A stretch of 64,000 nt of DNA from Malurus cyaneus samueli (GCA_009741485.1 CM019214.1:22156267-22220266), one strand, 5' to 3'; shown: positions 1-13,294, numbered from the stretch's first letter. Notes: generated from the letters alone by a model not told the origin. A program made the numbers and translations.

Positions 1-3000
1 TTCTTTTTAAATGTTAATCTTGGAGGAAAGAAGTCTCTTTTTGGCTTTACTTGAGAAAAGACTTTTACTAAATTAAACATAAACACAGATAAAACAGAAA
101 GCCAGGAAGGCTTCTTCTTTTGGACTTACTCCATATTTATGTTGTCAATGACCTAATGGGGACTTCGACAGTAGTCCAATTAGACCCCTTACCTGTTATT
201 TCTGAAGATAATTTAATGGGGGTAATGTAAAATTGAAAATAACTGATGTTGTGGCGGTACCTCCAATAACAAATGTAAAATCAAACCCGTAGTCTCAAAC
301 CTGGCATAAGGTTGGCTTTTACAACCTTGTGCAGTACTCTGGGTTTAAAAGGAATCATACAAACAGATCTAAAATTGGACTTCATTGCAAACAAAGAGGA
401 AATTTCTTCTCTTTCAAGAAACATAGTCTTTATTATTAATTTTTTTCATGTATTCTCTGAAAACAAGTATAACTCCAGATCTTTATGGCAATATGACGTG
501 TTTCAGGAAAAGATTCACAGTTTTTGCTATCCAGTGGTTTAAAATGTCTGCTGAGATACTTCTGGTCCCTCTTAGAGGTGTGAAAATGTTACTGCAGATT
601 TTAGTACTGATATGGAGCCATCTCAAGTGTTCACAACCCTTTCTTAAATATAATTTTGGCTTTGAGAAAATATTAGAATAGAGAAAACTCATAGAATAGC
701 CTATTTTATGTTCTTTCTAGTAGACCTCACTAATTCCACAGAATCTTCGTTATGCTGGCTAACTAAATGTGATCAACTAAACAGAATAAAATGTGAGATT
801 GAAATGTCCTTTGTCCAAGCTGACTGAAGTGGCAAAGACAGCTAATTTTTCTATCTTATTGTGTTACAATAAGAATCCAGAAAACACATATGGCCACTGA
901 GTTGTCAACCAAGAAATTGAGTCCCTAAGATACAGGCAGGGGCTACCAGGAATCAAACTCTTTTTTGATTTCATTTACTCACTTTGCAATTCTATGTATT
1001 TAAATAAATCCAAAAATGATAAGAAAATTAAGACCTATCAAGAGTTTATTTTGTTATTTCATTTATGTTACTGTGCCTTAATGATCATTAATGTTAATCT
1101 CTAGAAGCTGTTCATTTCCAGTTAGTCTGAAACCCAAAACCCATAATACTGTTTTCTGCTGAATAAATAATGACAAATTATGAATATATGAATATGTAGA
1201 TATTTATATGCTCTGCTACTAAAGGGAGGTAAATTTCTCCGTTAATTGCAAGCAGTAAAAATGCTTGTTGTTGTATTGTGGTTCTGAGTATTTGAAACCT
1301 GGCCCTGTGTAATCTAATAGCTGTTTGAAAACAAAATAGAGTAAGTTCACTTTATTTTGTCACTTCTGTGCCTTATACTAAAAGTTTAAAACCTCTGGGT
1401 CAAAGACTGCTGGATACATCTGCAGGATGTATTTATGTTATTGCTTTTTTACATTTTTTTCTCTTTTTGTATCACTAAGAAAAAAGAAGATTCAAAAAAA
1501 TTTAAAAATGCAGAAGAAATAAATGTGTACATAAAAGCAGGTTAATCATTGGTGACATAGCAGTAGTAAAGTTCTCTATATACAGGAAATTTTGAGCAAA
1601 AGGAAACCTGAAAGAGAGCTAAGTCTTATGTATAATAGGTCTCAAAACCTAGAGCAGTGTTGAAAGTTGAATGAAACAATGAACAATGCAAACTGCTATC
1701 CTGAAAATTATTTTATATGTTTAATTGCATGTATTCTAAGTACTCCCAGGAATGTCTGTTTGGTGTTTTTGAAGCAACAACATAAATCTTACAATAGCAG
1801 GGCTCAAAAAATTAATATGATATGTACCTAATAATTTTATATGAAAAAAATACTGGCATGAAAGTACAAAGTTCTTCTTTTGTCAAAATCTGAGGCATCT
1901 CTTTTTTTTGACTAAAAATGACTGCTCATAGTGTTATGTGTCTCCAGCAGAAGAAAGCCATCTCCTTGATGAATACGTAGATGATAAAGAACACACTTTA
2001 AAGCTTCTTTTGTTGATTTCTTTCTGGTTAGTTTTTGCTACTATTTTAGAAAGTAGGTGGAAACAGCATGTCTGTCGTCTTTGTGAAAATAGTGACAGCT
2101 TCAATATTTTGCAAAAATTGAAGTCATAGAGCAATGCTTTGCTTTGGCTATGACAAGTTCAGTAAACTGATCATTCTCTGAGGGAAGGAAATATGAAGAA
2201 ATAGTCAGAAAAACTAATGATAATCATTAAATATACTTCCATCTTTTAAAATGGAACTTTTATAAAAATAATATATGAAAAATAATAATTAGGTTTGGGG
2301 TTTTTTGGTTTTGTTCTTTTAAACCAGCTAGGAAGAGATTATATTTATGTATTAAAATAGTTTATGATAATGGCTTAAAATTGCCACAGATTTTTGTAAT
2401 TGTTAAAGCATACAGGACTCTGAGTATGCTGAATGGTGAATGATCTTCAGAGGTGTATGTGGGCAGTGTGTCTCTAGGGATTTAAATACCTCTAGTTATT
2501 GAGCACAAGCTCTGAAATGCTGTGTATTTCTAAAATAAAATTAAAGAAAGCTATCAGCAATGCTATAGCAGAGCATGAAAACATCTCTGTACCAAGGTCG
2601 AGTCTCTTTTCTAATCAGATATTAACATATTCATTCATATTCTCTTGAAATCCCTTGTCCCTCAGGGACTGCAGGATAGGCTTAGTGACCCTTAATTATG
2701 GTCACTGAGGAAAAAAGTCATTAATGAGATAGTGCCCTTTGGCTCACATAGAGATCAAAAAAAAGAAGCAAAAAAAAACCCCAAACCTACAACAAAATGA
2801 TAAAAAAAGAAACAAAGCAAAACAAAAACCCCTCAAAACAAAGAGAAATGCCTTCAGGCCTCTCCAAATGCAATTAACTTAAACTAAACATTTACAATAT
2901 TTGGGAATATATATATGAGTCCAATAAACCAATTGTCCCTCCCAAGTTCTGTTTTGCTCTGATTTCAGTTTTTGAAAAACAAGGAATGATGTGATTTAAG

Positions 3001-3363
3001 GCATCAGGGAAAAAGACGCATTGTGGTGAGCCCAAACAAATTCTGGGAAGTAAGACAAGAGGGGCCATAAATTTCTGCTACATTCTAGCAGAATTTGAGA
3101 GATGATTGGAAAAACTATGAACTAACAAGGAATATAATAATTTATAGTGTTAAATATTATTCTCAGTGTAAGGGAAAAAGAAAAGAAAAATATAAAACAC
3201 ATGGTACTGTTTCTGTGAAAACTGATTTTTTGGGTTTGTGGCTTTACACAGGTTGCTTGTGTTTTAAAGTGTTCTGTTTGCATTAAAACAGAAGACATTG
3301 TAGTCTGTCCATGAGGGGCTATTTGTCATATTTCCGGAGTATTTTACATTGTCCGTTTATTGT
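1..3363. other. Non-coding unique DNA, no gene seen
   Basis: AT-rich sequence with stop codons throughout all frames. The short open frames (up to 77 codons) show no recognisable domain and overlap one another on both strands, as expected by chance. No CR1, LTR or RNA gene was recognised. The only structured part is the A-rich patch listed separately. Confidence 0.6.
2755..2850. repeat. A-rich low-complexity tract
   Basis: Runs of A broken by single G or C residues with a few CCCC blocks. No LINE body was recognised on either side, so it is low-complexity DNA and not a clear poly(A) tail. Confidence 0.7.
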
Positions 3364-4002
3364 AGAATCAAAGAATCATAGAATGGTTTGGGTTGGAAAA
3401 GACCTTAAAGATCATCTGCTTCCAACATGCTGCTGTGACAAGGACATTTTCCACAAGACCATTTGCTCAAAGTGCCATCCAGCCTGGTCTTGAACACTCC
3501 CAGGAGAGGGAAATGCACAGCATCTCTGGGTCTCTTATTCCAGTGCCTCATCACCCGCACAGTAAAGCCTTTTTTCCTAATATCTAATCTAAACCTGCTC
3601 TCTTTAAGCTTGAAGATATTCCCCGCTGTCCTGTCACTAAAAGCTCTTGTAAACAGTCTCTCTCCATCTTTCTTGTGGGCTTCCCTCAGGGACTGGAAGA
3701 CTGCAACCAGGTCACCACAAAGTCTTCTCTTTTCCAGGCTGAATAAATACAATTATCTTACATTTTCTCATAGAAGGGATGTTCCATCCCTCTCACCATC
3801 TTGATGGCCTCCTCTGGTCCAATCTCCATATGGTCCACATCCTCCCTGTGCTGGACCCACTTCTCAAGCTTGTCCAGATCTCTCTGATGCCATCCTTTGG
3901 ACGAGTCAACTGCACGACTCAGCTTGGTGCCATATCCAAAAGTTCTGAGGGTGCACTCGATCCCTTTATCTATGTCATTGATGAAGATGAAAGGACAGAA
4001 GT
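3364..4002 (-). mobile_element. CR1 LINE fragment, 5'-truncated with internal deletion
   Basis: Read on the minus strand, this ends in the typical CR1 3' terminus: on the plus strand it begins AGAATCAAAGAATCATAGAA followed by the GGTTTGGGTTGG block. The body matches the C-terminal part of CR1 ORF2. The far end carries the segment that encodes the reverse-transcriptase region reading as 'GGGTGCACTCGATCC' on the plus strand. Between about 3854 and 3860 the sequence jumps from one part of the CR1 consensus to another (I estimate a few hundred bases missing), joined at a CCCA microhomology. The element is 5'-truncated as most LINE copies are and cannot transpose. The assignment to CR1 is very secure; the subfamily is not determined. 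Confidence 0.95.
3405..3752 (-). pseudogene. CR1 ORF2 C-terminal reverse-transcriptase remnant
   Basis: An open frame of 115 codons inside the CR1 copy. It starts near LEKRRLCGDL, continues through SDRTAGN and FRLDIRKK, and has the HWNKRPRDAV block near residues 70-80, followed by the VFKTRLDG motif. This order is that of the last ~110 residues of CR1 ORF2, beyond the catalytic palm, so no catalytic aspartates are present. The methionine at the start is incidental; the parent protein runs in from upstream. It is a dead remnant of a much longer endonuclease-reverse transcriptase, and the open frame only shows that decay has not yet added a stop here. Confidence 0.9.
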
Positions 4003-4140
4003 GCTGGTGAGGAATATTTTTTCTGTGGTTTTTTTTCTGACAACATAGTGCATCACATCAGAACCTTGAAATAGACAAAATATGTTCAAAATCCAACGTG
4101 ATTTTTCTCCCAAAATCCAACACAATTTCCAGTTCAAAAG
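4003..4140. repeat. Unidentified dispersed repeat, copy 1
   Basis: This ~138-bp block is clearly similar to 6691-6823, same orientation. Shared blocks in order are GGTGAGGAAT, a T-rich stretch with GTGGTTTTTTT, GCATCACAT, GAGAACCTTGAA (copy 2) or CAGAACCTTGAA (copy 1), CAAAATCCAAC and TTTCCAG. Copy 1 has an extra short internal repetition of the CAAAATCCAAC block. It starts exactly where the CR1 copy stops. I do not recognise the family; an LTR or LINE end is possible. Confidence 0.75.
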
Positions 4141-6690
4141 GTATAAGAATACAAGGACATTTGTGTATAAGGACGCTTTTATTCTAGCAGAGTATCTTCC
4201 AGTCATTTAAAACATTTTCAAATTTAGGGGTTAGTAAATTACTACAACTGGCTATAAAAAGATGGTTTTTGAGCAGAAATTCCATGGATTTCATTTTCAG
4301 TACTTTTTACACTGAATTTTAATGTCCGTATAAGCACAGCTTGACATATATATTATGCCAGTTATCATCATTTAGAGTATTCTAATATAATGAAAATCTG
4401 AAGGAAAAAGAAAGCATCTTGTTTAAACACCCAGCTGCTGTCCTCCAATGGGCACAGTATTAAGAGGATAACTTATTACAGGCAACAGCATTCTTGGTTC
4501 TTCTTGATGGCTTCAGTTCCAGCTGTTGTTAAAGCTTAAGCAAGCAGTTTTAACTTCTGTTCACCATTAGCAGTTGTTTCCCATGGGACAACATGTTGCC
4601 TGGGGCCATTAAGTGAGGCCACTTATTGATCAAGACAGAACTTCTTTTGATTAGTAAAACGGAAAACTAAAATTATCAAAAAAACCACAAAAAATAACAA
4701 AAAAAAAAAAAACAAACCCACCAGAGTTGTAAGAATTTGAATCAATGTTTTAATGATGGCATAAAAAAGAAATGGGATTTGAGCAATAAAGCAATTCATA
4801 ATTTATCAAGATTTTCCTCATCAGTGAAAATTTTACTTTTGCAGGACACGTGTTTAAGCTGTTGTGATGGTTTCAGTCATCTTTGATGAGCAATTCTCAG
4901 TTATTCAGTCTCAAGAATGGGAATTAAACTCCTTGATCCTGCAGGATGCTGCAAGTGAATGATGACATAAGTACCCATTGGGGTACACATTTTTTTTTTA
5001 TATGTGTATAATTTGCTTATGCAAACAGGCCATAATGAGGAACTAAATATTAGATAACCATTTAAGGAGAAAATAAAACTGAAAACCTCCTGAAAGAGAC
5101 AGTTTCATACCAGATGTATATATATTTTTTTTTAATTTTAAAAACACATGCCTCTACAGATCATTCAAGAACTCTTTGTTATCAGTTATTTTGAAATATG
5201 TAGTGAAGCAATAGTAAAAAGGGATAAAATCAACTAGATTGAACAAGTTCTAATTCTTTCACATTGCAGACAATAGTACAGGGACAGAATTTTTTTATAT
5301 GACATGGGCGTTCATAACTTGCTTAAATATATTTCCATAGAATGTACATATGCACTGGATCTGGTTAAGAATTGTCTTGAAGGACTGAAGAAGCGCTGGG
5401 ATCTGAACTCTTTTAGAAATCTAGCCTGCCAAGAATGAACTTGAGTGTGTATCTGAGATTGAAGCAACACATATTTTTGAATTACTATTTTGCCTTTCTC
5501 TTATTTTAGTAAAGTTTTTCAAAACTGTAATAGGATCTATGCTTATCTAAGCAGCACTAGGGTTTACTTCTACACTCAATCATTCTATCAATTCATAAAT
5601 GTTTTTATAAATCAGCTCAGAGAGGAGTAGGAAAAATAAGTATCTATAGCAAAGGAGCTATACAACCTTCTTCCACAACTGATATTTTCATGCTCATATT
5701 CTGAGCCTTAACACTGATGCCCAACAACTCAAAATCTTCTTACATAGTAAAACTGAAAAAGAAAGTAGAGAAAAGTACCAAGTATTTTGAATGCTACAGA
5801 GCTGGCTCATGAGTCTTAAATATCAATAATTGGATTCTGCAAAGCAATCCTGACTGGTTTTCTAATTTTCAGAAGTTGATAGAATAATGCTTCAGTAGTT
5901 TTTCTGTTCTTCCTAATTAAACAAACAAAGGAAAACACTCCCAAGATTAAAATGCATACAGAGCTCAAGAGAAATTTAATTTAAAATAACTTTACTGGAG
6001 GGACATAAAAGTAGTTTAGTGTTTTGGCTTAAATAAAATTGTATACAATGAAGGATATTACCAAGAGTAAGAGAAAAGAAAATTGCATCTCCAAGAAATG
6101 AGTGTGTGCCACTCTGTGTTTCTTTCAGAAGCTAAGTGAGTGAATAAGGCTGAGGAATGTGAGAAGGATGACAACAAACTCCCCTCCTAATTCCAATTAT
6201 CATCACAATGACATCCAAAAATTCTCTGTACAACTAGATGTTCATCCTTTCTGTTCTCATGCACAAATGTAAAAGGATCTTTCCATAAAAGATTATCTCA
6301 GAAACATTTTCCACTTCCTGAAGTGCATACTGGGTATGCATAACAGGGAGATGTTTCATGGCTGGTTTGGAATAAATATTAGCAGATTTGTCAGGTGAGC
6401 ACCAGAAAAAGTCTTTATATGACTGAGACATAGATATACCATTAGGAGTTAAATAAATGAGTGAGTTGGGCTACTATGCAAATGTTTCTTCAGATGGTCC
6501 TATTTCTTTTCAGAAAATTAATGAACATGTAATACCAAATGATTTTCTGAACTTATTTTCCTTTTTATTAATTACCAATTTAAAGTTACTACAGGAAAAA
6601 TCTACAAAATATGGTCTACACTCGCAATGGTAGCATATCTTTTTCATATAGTAGGCTCTTGTAAAAAAGGCTGATATAAAACCAGGAATG
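4141..6690. other. Non-coding unique DNA, no gene seen
   Basis: AT-rich sequence with a short A-rich run near 4676-4712 and T runs near 4990 and 5125. Open frames are at most about 65 codons and have no recognisable domain. No transposon was recognised. Confidence 0.6.
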
Positions 6691-6823
6691 TTGGTGAGGA
6701 ATTTTTTTTTTTGTGTGGTTTTTTTCTGGAAACAAATGCATCACATGAGAACCTTGAATTACAAATATATGCTCAAAATCCAACACAATTTTTCTCTCTC
6801 TGTAACATTTCCAGCTCAAAATG
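6691..6823. repeat. Unidentified dispersed repeat, copy 2
   Basis: Second copy of the repeat at 4003-4140, in the same orientation and about 2.7 kb away. Similarity begins at TTGGTGAGGAAT and ends at TTTCCAGCTCAAAATG. Substitutions and small indels are spread along the length, so the two are not a recent tandem duplication. Flanking DNA is unrelated between the two copies. Confidence 0.75.
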
Positions 6824-8534
6824 AAATTTTAAATAGAAAGAGGTAGACTAACAAAGACAACCTGTCACTAATCCAAGGGTGTAAATGTGACTCACCTGGA
6901 ACACTGGAGACCTTAGCTTGTCTTTCTGCTCTGTATGATCTCAAACAGTAATTTTGAACCTTCATATTTTATATTAATTACCAGTAAACCAGAAAGTTAA
7001 TTTCTTTCTCTGACCTAATGAATATTCATCTATATAAACCAAGTAGAACAGCCTCAGTAAGAATGAATGAAAGAGAGAGCAACTTGGGTTATTCACATGC
7101 ATTATACGCATTACAGGGGCCAGAAATTCAAAATGAAATCTGACATTCATTCATTCTGCCAAAAGGAAATCACCAAAAGTATGTCAAATTCAAATAGGCA
7201 AACAAGAATGGTAAATATTGATAAAATTACGTATTTTAAAGACTGCAGATGTGTGTAAGAATGGTTTAAGTAATAGCTTGAGTAGATAGAAGTTGTAATT
7301 TCCATCAAATGGATTCTTCTGTAGTCCTTATGCCCTCTCCCATGCCTTTCCTTTAATTTAATTTCCTCTGCTGCTGCTGAGAGCTCCTTCCAGCAGCAGG
7401 ATCAGCCTTTAAGAGAGCCAGGCACACTGGAAGCATCTTTTTCAGGATGTATGTTACAGCCAGTCATTACTCTTATAACATTTAGATACAAAAGAAAAAT
7501 TAGAATCTTTGTAGGTCACAAATATAACTTCGTGTGCCAGTCAGGGCATAAATCTCTGATGTTTTACAAGCTGCTCTTGCATGTCTCTGTTTCTGTTTTG
7601 TATGTCTGAATCTAAATGACTTTTATTACTATTCAGATTAATTTAACCTTTCTTCAAGAGCTATCATATCCATTTTAAAGAGGAAATGCTGTGATCCATA
7701 GATAGCAGAGTTATGATAACTGCCAAAATGAAAAACTAGTGGCATAAGTGAAAGTTTCAATGTCTCATGTTGTTAAATGTCAAAAGATTGAAGGAAAAAA
7801 ACAAGCTCAGTTTGGATTCGAGTTTCTTAGTGAAATGCCTGCTAATTTTTTGAGATAATTTGAAGTAATGAGGAGGGGGAAACCACTTGATTGAATAAAT
7901 TTTAATTTATGCTTTCAAAGCATACTTATATACTGATGTCACAAAATGGAAACAAAGAAATATTCTTAATGTTTTTCCTAGAAAACATATAAAAATGCAT
8001 ACATTTAGGGTTTGAAAATCAATATTTAATTATAAAATCTCCTGTTTTCTATTATGACTGAAATGAATTTTGCTCCTGTTGTGCCTTATTCCCCAGCATT
8101 TAGAAGCACAATCTCACTATTAGTGTCCCCAGTTGCAATGAAATCAGTGGCTTTTCACTACAATGTCATATTCATATTCACTCAATGATATTTGTTGCCC
8201 CTAGCATCACAATGGTTCTTATATGTTAAATTTGCATTTTATTATTTAATGTAGCGACATGTACCCATTAATGCAGCTCCGCTTTAAGGGTCAACCAAAG
8301 TGCACAAATTAAAAGGAAGCACACAGGACTATAAACTGCCCTATGTTAGTTGTCAATTCTCAAGTCAGAAAACTTGAAAGAAGTAGTTTGTAGTCCTTTG
8401 CATCATGGCAAATGAGTTGTAAGTAGGTCAGACGGGTTCTCAGTATTAGGGAAGCTGTGTAATGTGGTTTAACTGGCTGTAGGGGGGCGTGGTTCATTGT
8501 ATGTTCCACATGGCTTCCTAATGTAATTCTGCTC

Positions 8535-8564
8535 TTTTTTTTTTTTTCTTTTTTTTTTTTTTTT
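8535..8564. repeat. T-rich homopolymer tract
   Basis: Thirteen T, one C, then sixteen T. No LINE or SINE body was recognised next to it. Confidence 0.85.
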
Positions 8565-9843
8565 CTGGAGAATCACTGTATAAATAAGTTATTTGAAGAA
8601 GATTAAATGATAGTGATATAATATATTTTAATGTATTGTGTTATATAAATTTCTCTGTATTAAAGAATACTAATTCTGTTTTTTAATGATGCCTTTTTAT
8701 GGATTGAATTTATCATTCATCATTATAAGTGCATAAAATTAAGTCTAATATTTAAGGCCATATAAAATATAAAAAATGGAGTTTTTTTCTCAATGTCTAC
8801 ATCAGTATTTAAAATTCATGAATACATAGGTGTGCTTGTGTGTATGAAACAATCATGAACAAAGAGTAGGACATATAGGGAAATCAGCAACTGTGTTTGC
8901 ACTTGCCTGGACAGCAGCATATTTTCTAAGCTAATTGGCAAGTTGTGGTGCATTTCAAGAGCAGAAGTGAAAATTAGGGATAAGCTGGGAAGAGACATAG
9001 ATATTTTGAAATAATAAATCTAGTTTGTAAGAAGATAATATTAAAATTACCCACAATATAAACTTACTCATATAATATGCAATCTGCTTTTTTTCTGTGC
9101 AATTATTGTTATTTCTGATGGTACTAAATGCTTAACAAGATAACACACTTTTATAATACTTATAAATGGAATTTTTGCAAGGGAGATGAGACAAACCTTG
9201 AGGGAGTATAAATGACTACCTGCCCAGCTGGGAGGGAAAGGTGGAAATCATCTCTGTGGGTAATTTCATGCAGAATTAGATAGTTGAAGAAGGAAAGCAA
9301 TGCCTCTGGGGATAACAATCCATGGGGAATGACTGCATAATTATTATGTTTGGGTTTTAATCAATTTTTGCCTAATAATTGGTTGTGTCTCAGGTGGCTG
9401 TGGGCTTCATTTTGGAAATGTTAACTCAAGAACAGAACCCAAGGTTCCCCTGACCTAAGGTTCTATCCACAAAAACAGTCAATAACCATTGCCCAGGCAG
9501 AGGAGCACACAGCCTGTGTTCACACTGTGATTCTCCTCACACATTTCTCTCACCACCTGTCAATCAACCATCTATGCAATTCCTAAGCATCCAGAATGTT
9601 GCAATCTTGCTGGGCTTCCTGTCCTCTTCAGTCCCTCAGCAGTGTTTTATCACACGTCACAGTGAATTTGTAGTTTATAAATGTGCTGTAAGTGTTTTGC
9701 TTAAGTTAAGCTTGATAGATCAGTTCTTCTATGCTGGAGAGTTAAGTTATAAAACTTACATGCTCAGGGAAGGGGATGGATGGGGAAGGGAGGTACTGAA
9801 ATGATGCAATGAATATTTAATCGCAGGAATCCATACAAAGATT

Positions 9844-9867
9844 AAAAAAAAAAAAAAAAAAAAAAAA
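9844..9867. repeat. Poly(A) run of 24
   Basis: Uninterrupted run of 24 A. It could be a retrotransposed tail, but the 5' flanking sequence was not recognised as a known transcript or element. Confidence 0.85.
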
Positions 9868-10246
9868 GGTTTTTTGAGAAAGTATCTTATAACTGAGGGA
9901 AGATTAGTTGTTTCTCAATCTTGAAAAGCCAAAGTTGATCCTGGGACAAATTAGAGAAATGTACTGAGATTCCTTATATGCTTACACCCAACCTGTGATT
10001 TCCCATGATCTTACCTTAAAAGCTATTACAGATTTTCAAAATAGAAAGTTTTTACTGCAGGTTCAAAAGAAAACTAGATAAGTATTTACTATCTCTAGGT
10101 AGGTTACCTAAGACACTCTGTCTTTCATGAATGATACTTAACAGCAAAATAAAAATGAGACTGGAATTTCCTGCAGTGTAAGTAATAAGAATTACATTGC
10201 TGAATAACCAAAGTGATACAGTAACAATGGCAATCAGAGCAACAGC

Positions 10247-10292
10247 AATAATAATAATGATAATAATGATGTTGATAATATTAATGTAATAA
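10247..10292. repeat. AAT/ATAATG simple repeat
   Basis: Imperfect trinucleotide-based array (ATAATAATG units) that decays at its 3' end. It produces a poly-isoleucine open frame on the minus strand that should not be read as a gene. Confidence 0.8.
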
Positions 10293-11574
10293 TAAAGTGT
10301 TTCGGAAACAAATCTCCATGCCCTATTTACCTCCATTCCTTTGGAAACTGCCACAGAATTCCAGCATGTACATTTTTTTTTCCCTCTAGAGAGTAAAGAA
10401 AAGGTCTGGGATTAGGTATCTTCTCCAGTAAGGTGACAAAAGGAAGAAATGCTGAATGACACTGAGGACTGTCAGTGTGGAACTGGTGGAGGTGGCTGGA
10501 AGGAGAGCGGGTGAGATGTTTATCTGGACATCTGGAGGGTGTCATGTCTTAGAGCAGTAGTCTCCCAAAATGTAGTCATAATTTTTAATTTTCATATTCA
10601 GCTTTCACTGGAGAGGAAAATCTCTAGTAATGTTAAATCAGTTGAAGAATAAGAAATCAAAGAGATCTACATCCTACCCCCACAAATGTTAGGCCTTGCT
10701 GATTGCCTGTTCAAAGGTTTAGTGATAATGGTTACCAAGCAGAGGAGGACTCTTTTTTGGTCCTAGAACTGTGAAAGCTTTGCATGTTATTGCCTAATGC
10801 AGAGCCTGTCTGTGTCTCAGAAAGAGTCTGCTTGTCACCCAACTTCAGAGATGCTTTGTGATCACAGTTCACTTCCTGGAGGACAGCATATTCATCTTTA
10901 CAGAAACACTTGTTCCTCTAACACAGTACACTCAAAACAAAACCTTGACTAAAGTCAATCTGTTAACTACAGAAAAAATTAGAACATTACAGGAGGAAGA
11001 AATTAATCATGTAGAGACCTCTCAAGGTGATCATGAATTACATTTGATAGCCAATAATGGTAATAGATCAAAGAGGAAAAGTAATGCCTGGGTCATTTTG
11101 ACAGAACATGAGTAAATAGAGATCTTCACATTTTACACAGGTGACAAGCCAACCTTCACATCTTTCTGAGAATCTTTCTTTAGCATCAAATAGGCAAAAA
11201 AATCTAACAGAAGCTGGAGACCAATTTTCTATTTCTAAATGTCTTTAAAAAGAATAAAAAGAAACACTGTTATCTTAGATGTCTGTCTTCAAACACTGCT
11301 TAAAAAAGCATTCATTATAGATCTGAACAACAGTTTGCAGTTATGGAGATGTCCAACTGAAGTCTGTGTAAGCTCAAGCCCACAGTTTTATCACCCTTAA
11401 ATTTGAAAAAATTCAAAACATGAAAGGAATTGTGTGCATTTTATTGGCCATTTATGTGCTTCCATTCATTTAAAAAAAAACAGTTTACTTGCTGCTTTTG
11501 TAGACAGAAACATGAGAATATGAACTAAAGAAGTAGATTTTATCCTATACATGATTTAATCAACTACTTCTAGT

Positions 11575-11955
11575 TGTGGAGAGTTGCAGATTAGAAAAAC
11601 CTTATTAAACAAGGGTCTTGTTACCCTTGTAAAACTCTTGCTCTCTCCTGTTACTTTGGCTAACCAGAGAAGGATTCTGGGAATGATTCAGCTAAACTGG
11701 AGGTGAAAAACAAGTTACATAACCCTGGGAAACAAGTGATAGAGCTAGTGAGAGCTCACACCGTGGTGCGTGGTGGTTGGTTCTGGCCATTGTGTGTTCC
11801 TAATGTGATTTATGGTGGTTGGCTAAGACACTTTGTTGTGCTTCACAAGAATGTAAACCCATAACAAACTAACAATTTAAAAGATCCTGGATTTTTGCAA
11901 TAAATATCTTTGCATCCCAATGTGGAGTCTGTGCCTCAAGCGCTGCGGTGGGGTT
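11575..11955 (+). mobile_element. Candidate ERVK-type solo LTR
   Basis: The layout resembles an avian retroviral LTR: a possible TGTGGAGAG start, a middle section with GGTGGTTGGCTAAG, then a GCAATAAA polyadenylation signal near 11900. About 30 bp later comes the TGTGGAGTCTGTGCCTCA block typical of a U5 region. I could not fix the 3' end or find a target-site duplication, and no gag, pol or env sequence is attached. The call rests on recalled family patterns and would be settled by a repeat-library search. Confidence 0.5.
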
Positions 11956-13294
11956 TTCTGCAGTTTCAGCTTTTAAACTTATTTTTCTTGTCCCCTCATA
12001 CCATTTCCTGCAGTGCTTTCCTGCTGGAAGATTGTCAGGATCCCTTCTGGAAGGACCTAACTCCAGCTATGAGAAAACAGAGCAGTTGTTCCTGCAGGCA
12101 ATAAGAAGCAGATGATGTCAGATTTTAGTTCTTCTACCTAACTCAGTCTTCAGGCTTTCTTCCAGCATTTCTTGTGCCCTAACATATGTTTTGTGTTGTG
12201 TGCTAGGAACACAGTGTAAGCAGCCACAAAGACCTGCAGTCATTTAACCAGCCAGAAACTCTTCCAAGTGCTTTGCAGCGTGGGCACAAGTCAATGCCCA
12301 GGCTTTCACAGGCCACAGGCTTTTCTCAAAAGGAGATTGAACCCTAACACACTCTCTGGGAGAAAAGAAACTGTAGCCAAATGGTTTATTTACTTGTATT
12401 TACTATAGAGAGATAGTGACAATTTAACAGCAACGATAATAATCAAATTATTCTCTTTTAACATATTTTTGTCATTATTTTCATTATTTACATTCTGATA
12501 TGACATGAAAAAAAAAATGAAAAAGGATACAGTGAGAGAGTAAAACCATTGCAATTGCTGTAGATAATGCAGGAAATAATGATGTAGACTTGGAAATAGA
12601 GAACTTCTTAAGCAAAGGTAAGGGTAATTACCCTGCAGAGACATCATTCTCCTCTGCTACTCATCTTCACCTAACACCTTTACAAAGATATCACAAGCAG
12701 AAAGATGATATCTAAACTCTTTCCACAATGACATTAAGCTTTATTTGCTAGTTACTGGAACACATGTGAGGATAGGAGTAGGTCATGCACTGCTTTCAAG
12801 TTATGCTGTTTAATGCAAGATCAGGGGGCTAATTATTTTAGTATTATCTTCCATTATTCAGGCATGGCTAAGGCTCTGAACTTGGTATATAGATATTGCT
12901 AAGGGATAATACAAGGCAATTATGGCTGTATCTTTCTGTCTCATAAACATAGCACAAGATCATATTCAAGAGCATGTTAATTATGCAGAATTGAAGCCCA
13001 TAATCACAGCAACAGAACTATCTGGAGTGTATTCTTTCAAACTCAAACGGCCTTGCATAACCCTACATACTCAACAGGCAACTAGGAAGCACTTTGAGAA
13101 AAGAATCTGCAATAATCCACCCTCCATGACTACATGGGCCTTCAAAGTTCATGGGAAGAGAGATGGAGCTGATCCCTGTTGTTTCAACATCATGCTGTGG
13201 CAACACCTATACGCAGATATCTTCTCACCCATGAGCTTAGCAGGAGATGTGACTTTCATCTGTATTTGAAGGTATCTTCTTGTCCTGGGACCTT

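Larger units (their letters stand above)
6824..11574. other. Non-coding unique DNA, no gene seen
   Basis: Mostly AT-rich unique sequence with the T-rich, poly(A) and ATAATG simple repeats listed separately. The longest open frame (100 codons, minus, 10052-10354) includes a low-complexity isoleucine run encoded by the AAT/ATG repeat and is an artefact. No exon, RNA gene or transposon was recognised. Confidence 0.6.

Noticed and set aside
12922..13269. 115-codon plus-strand frame followed 26 bp later by A21, as in a retrocopied gene
   Set aside because: The translated sequence shows no domain I recognise, and birds have few processed pseudogenes because CR1 does not readily mobilise mRNAs. A homopolymer near a chance frame is expected in 64 kb of AT-rich DNA.
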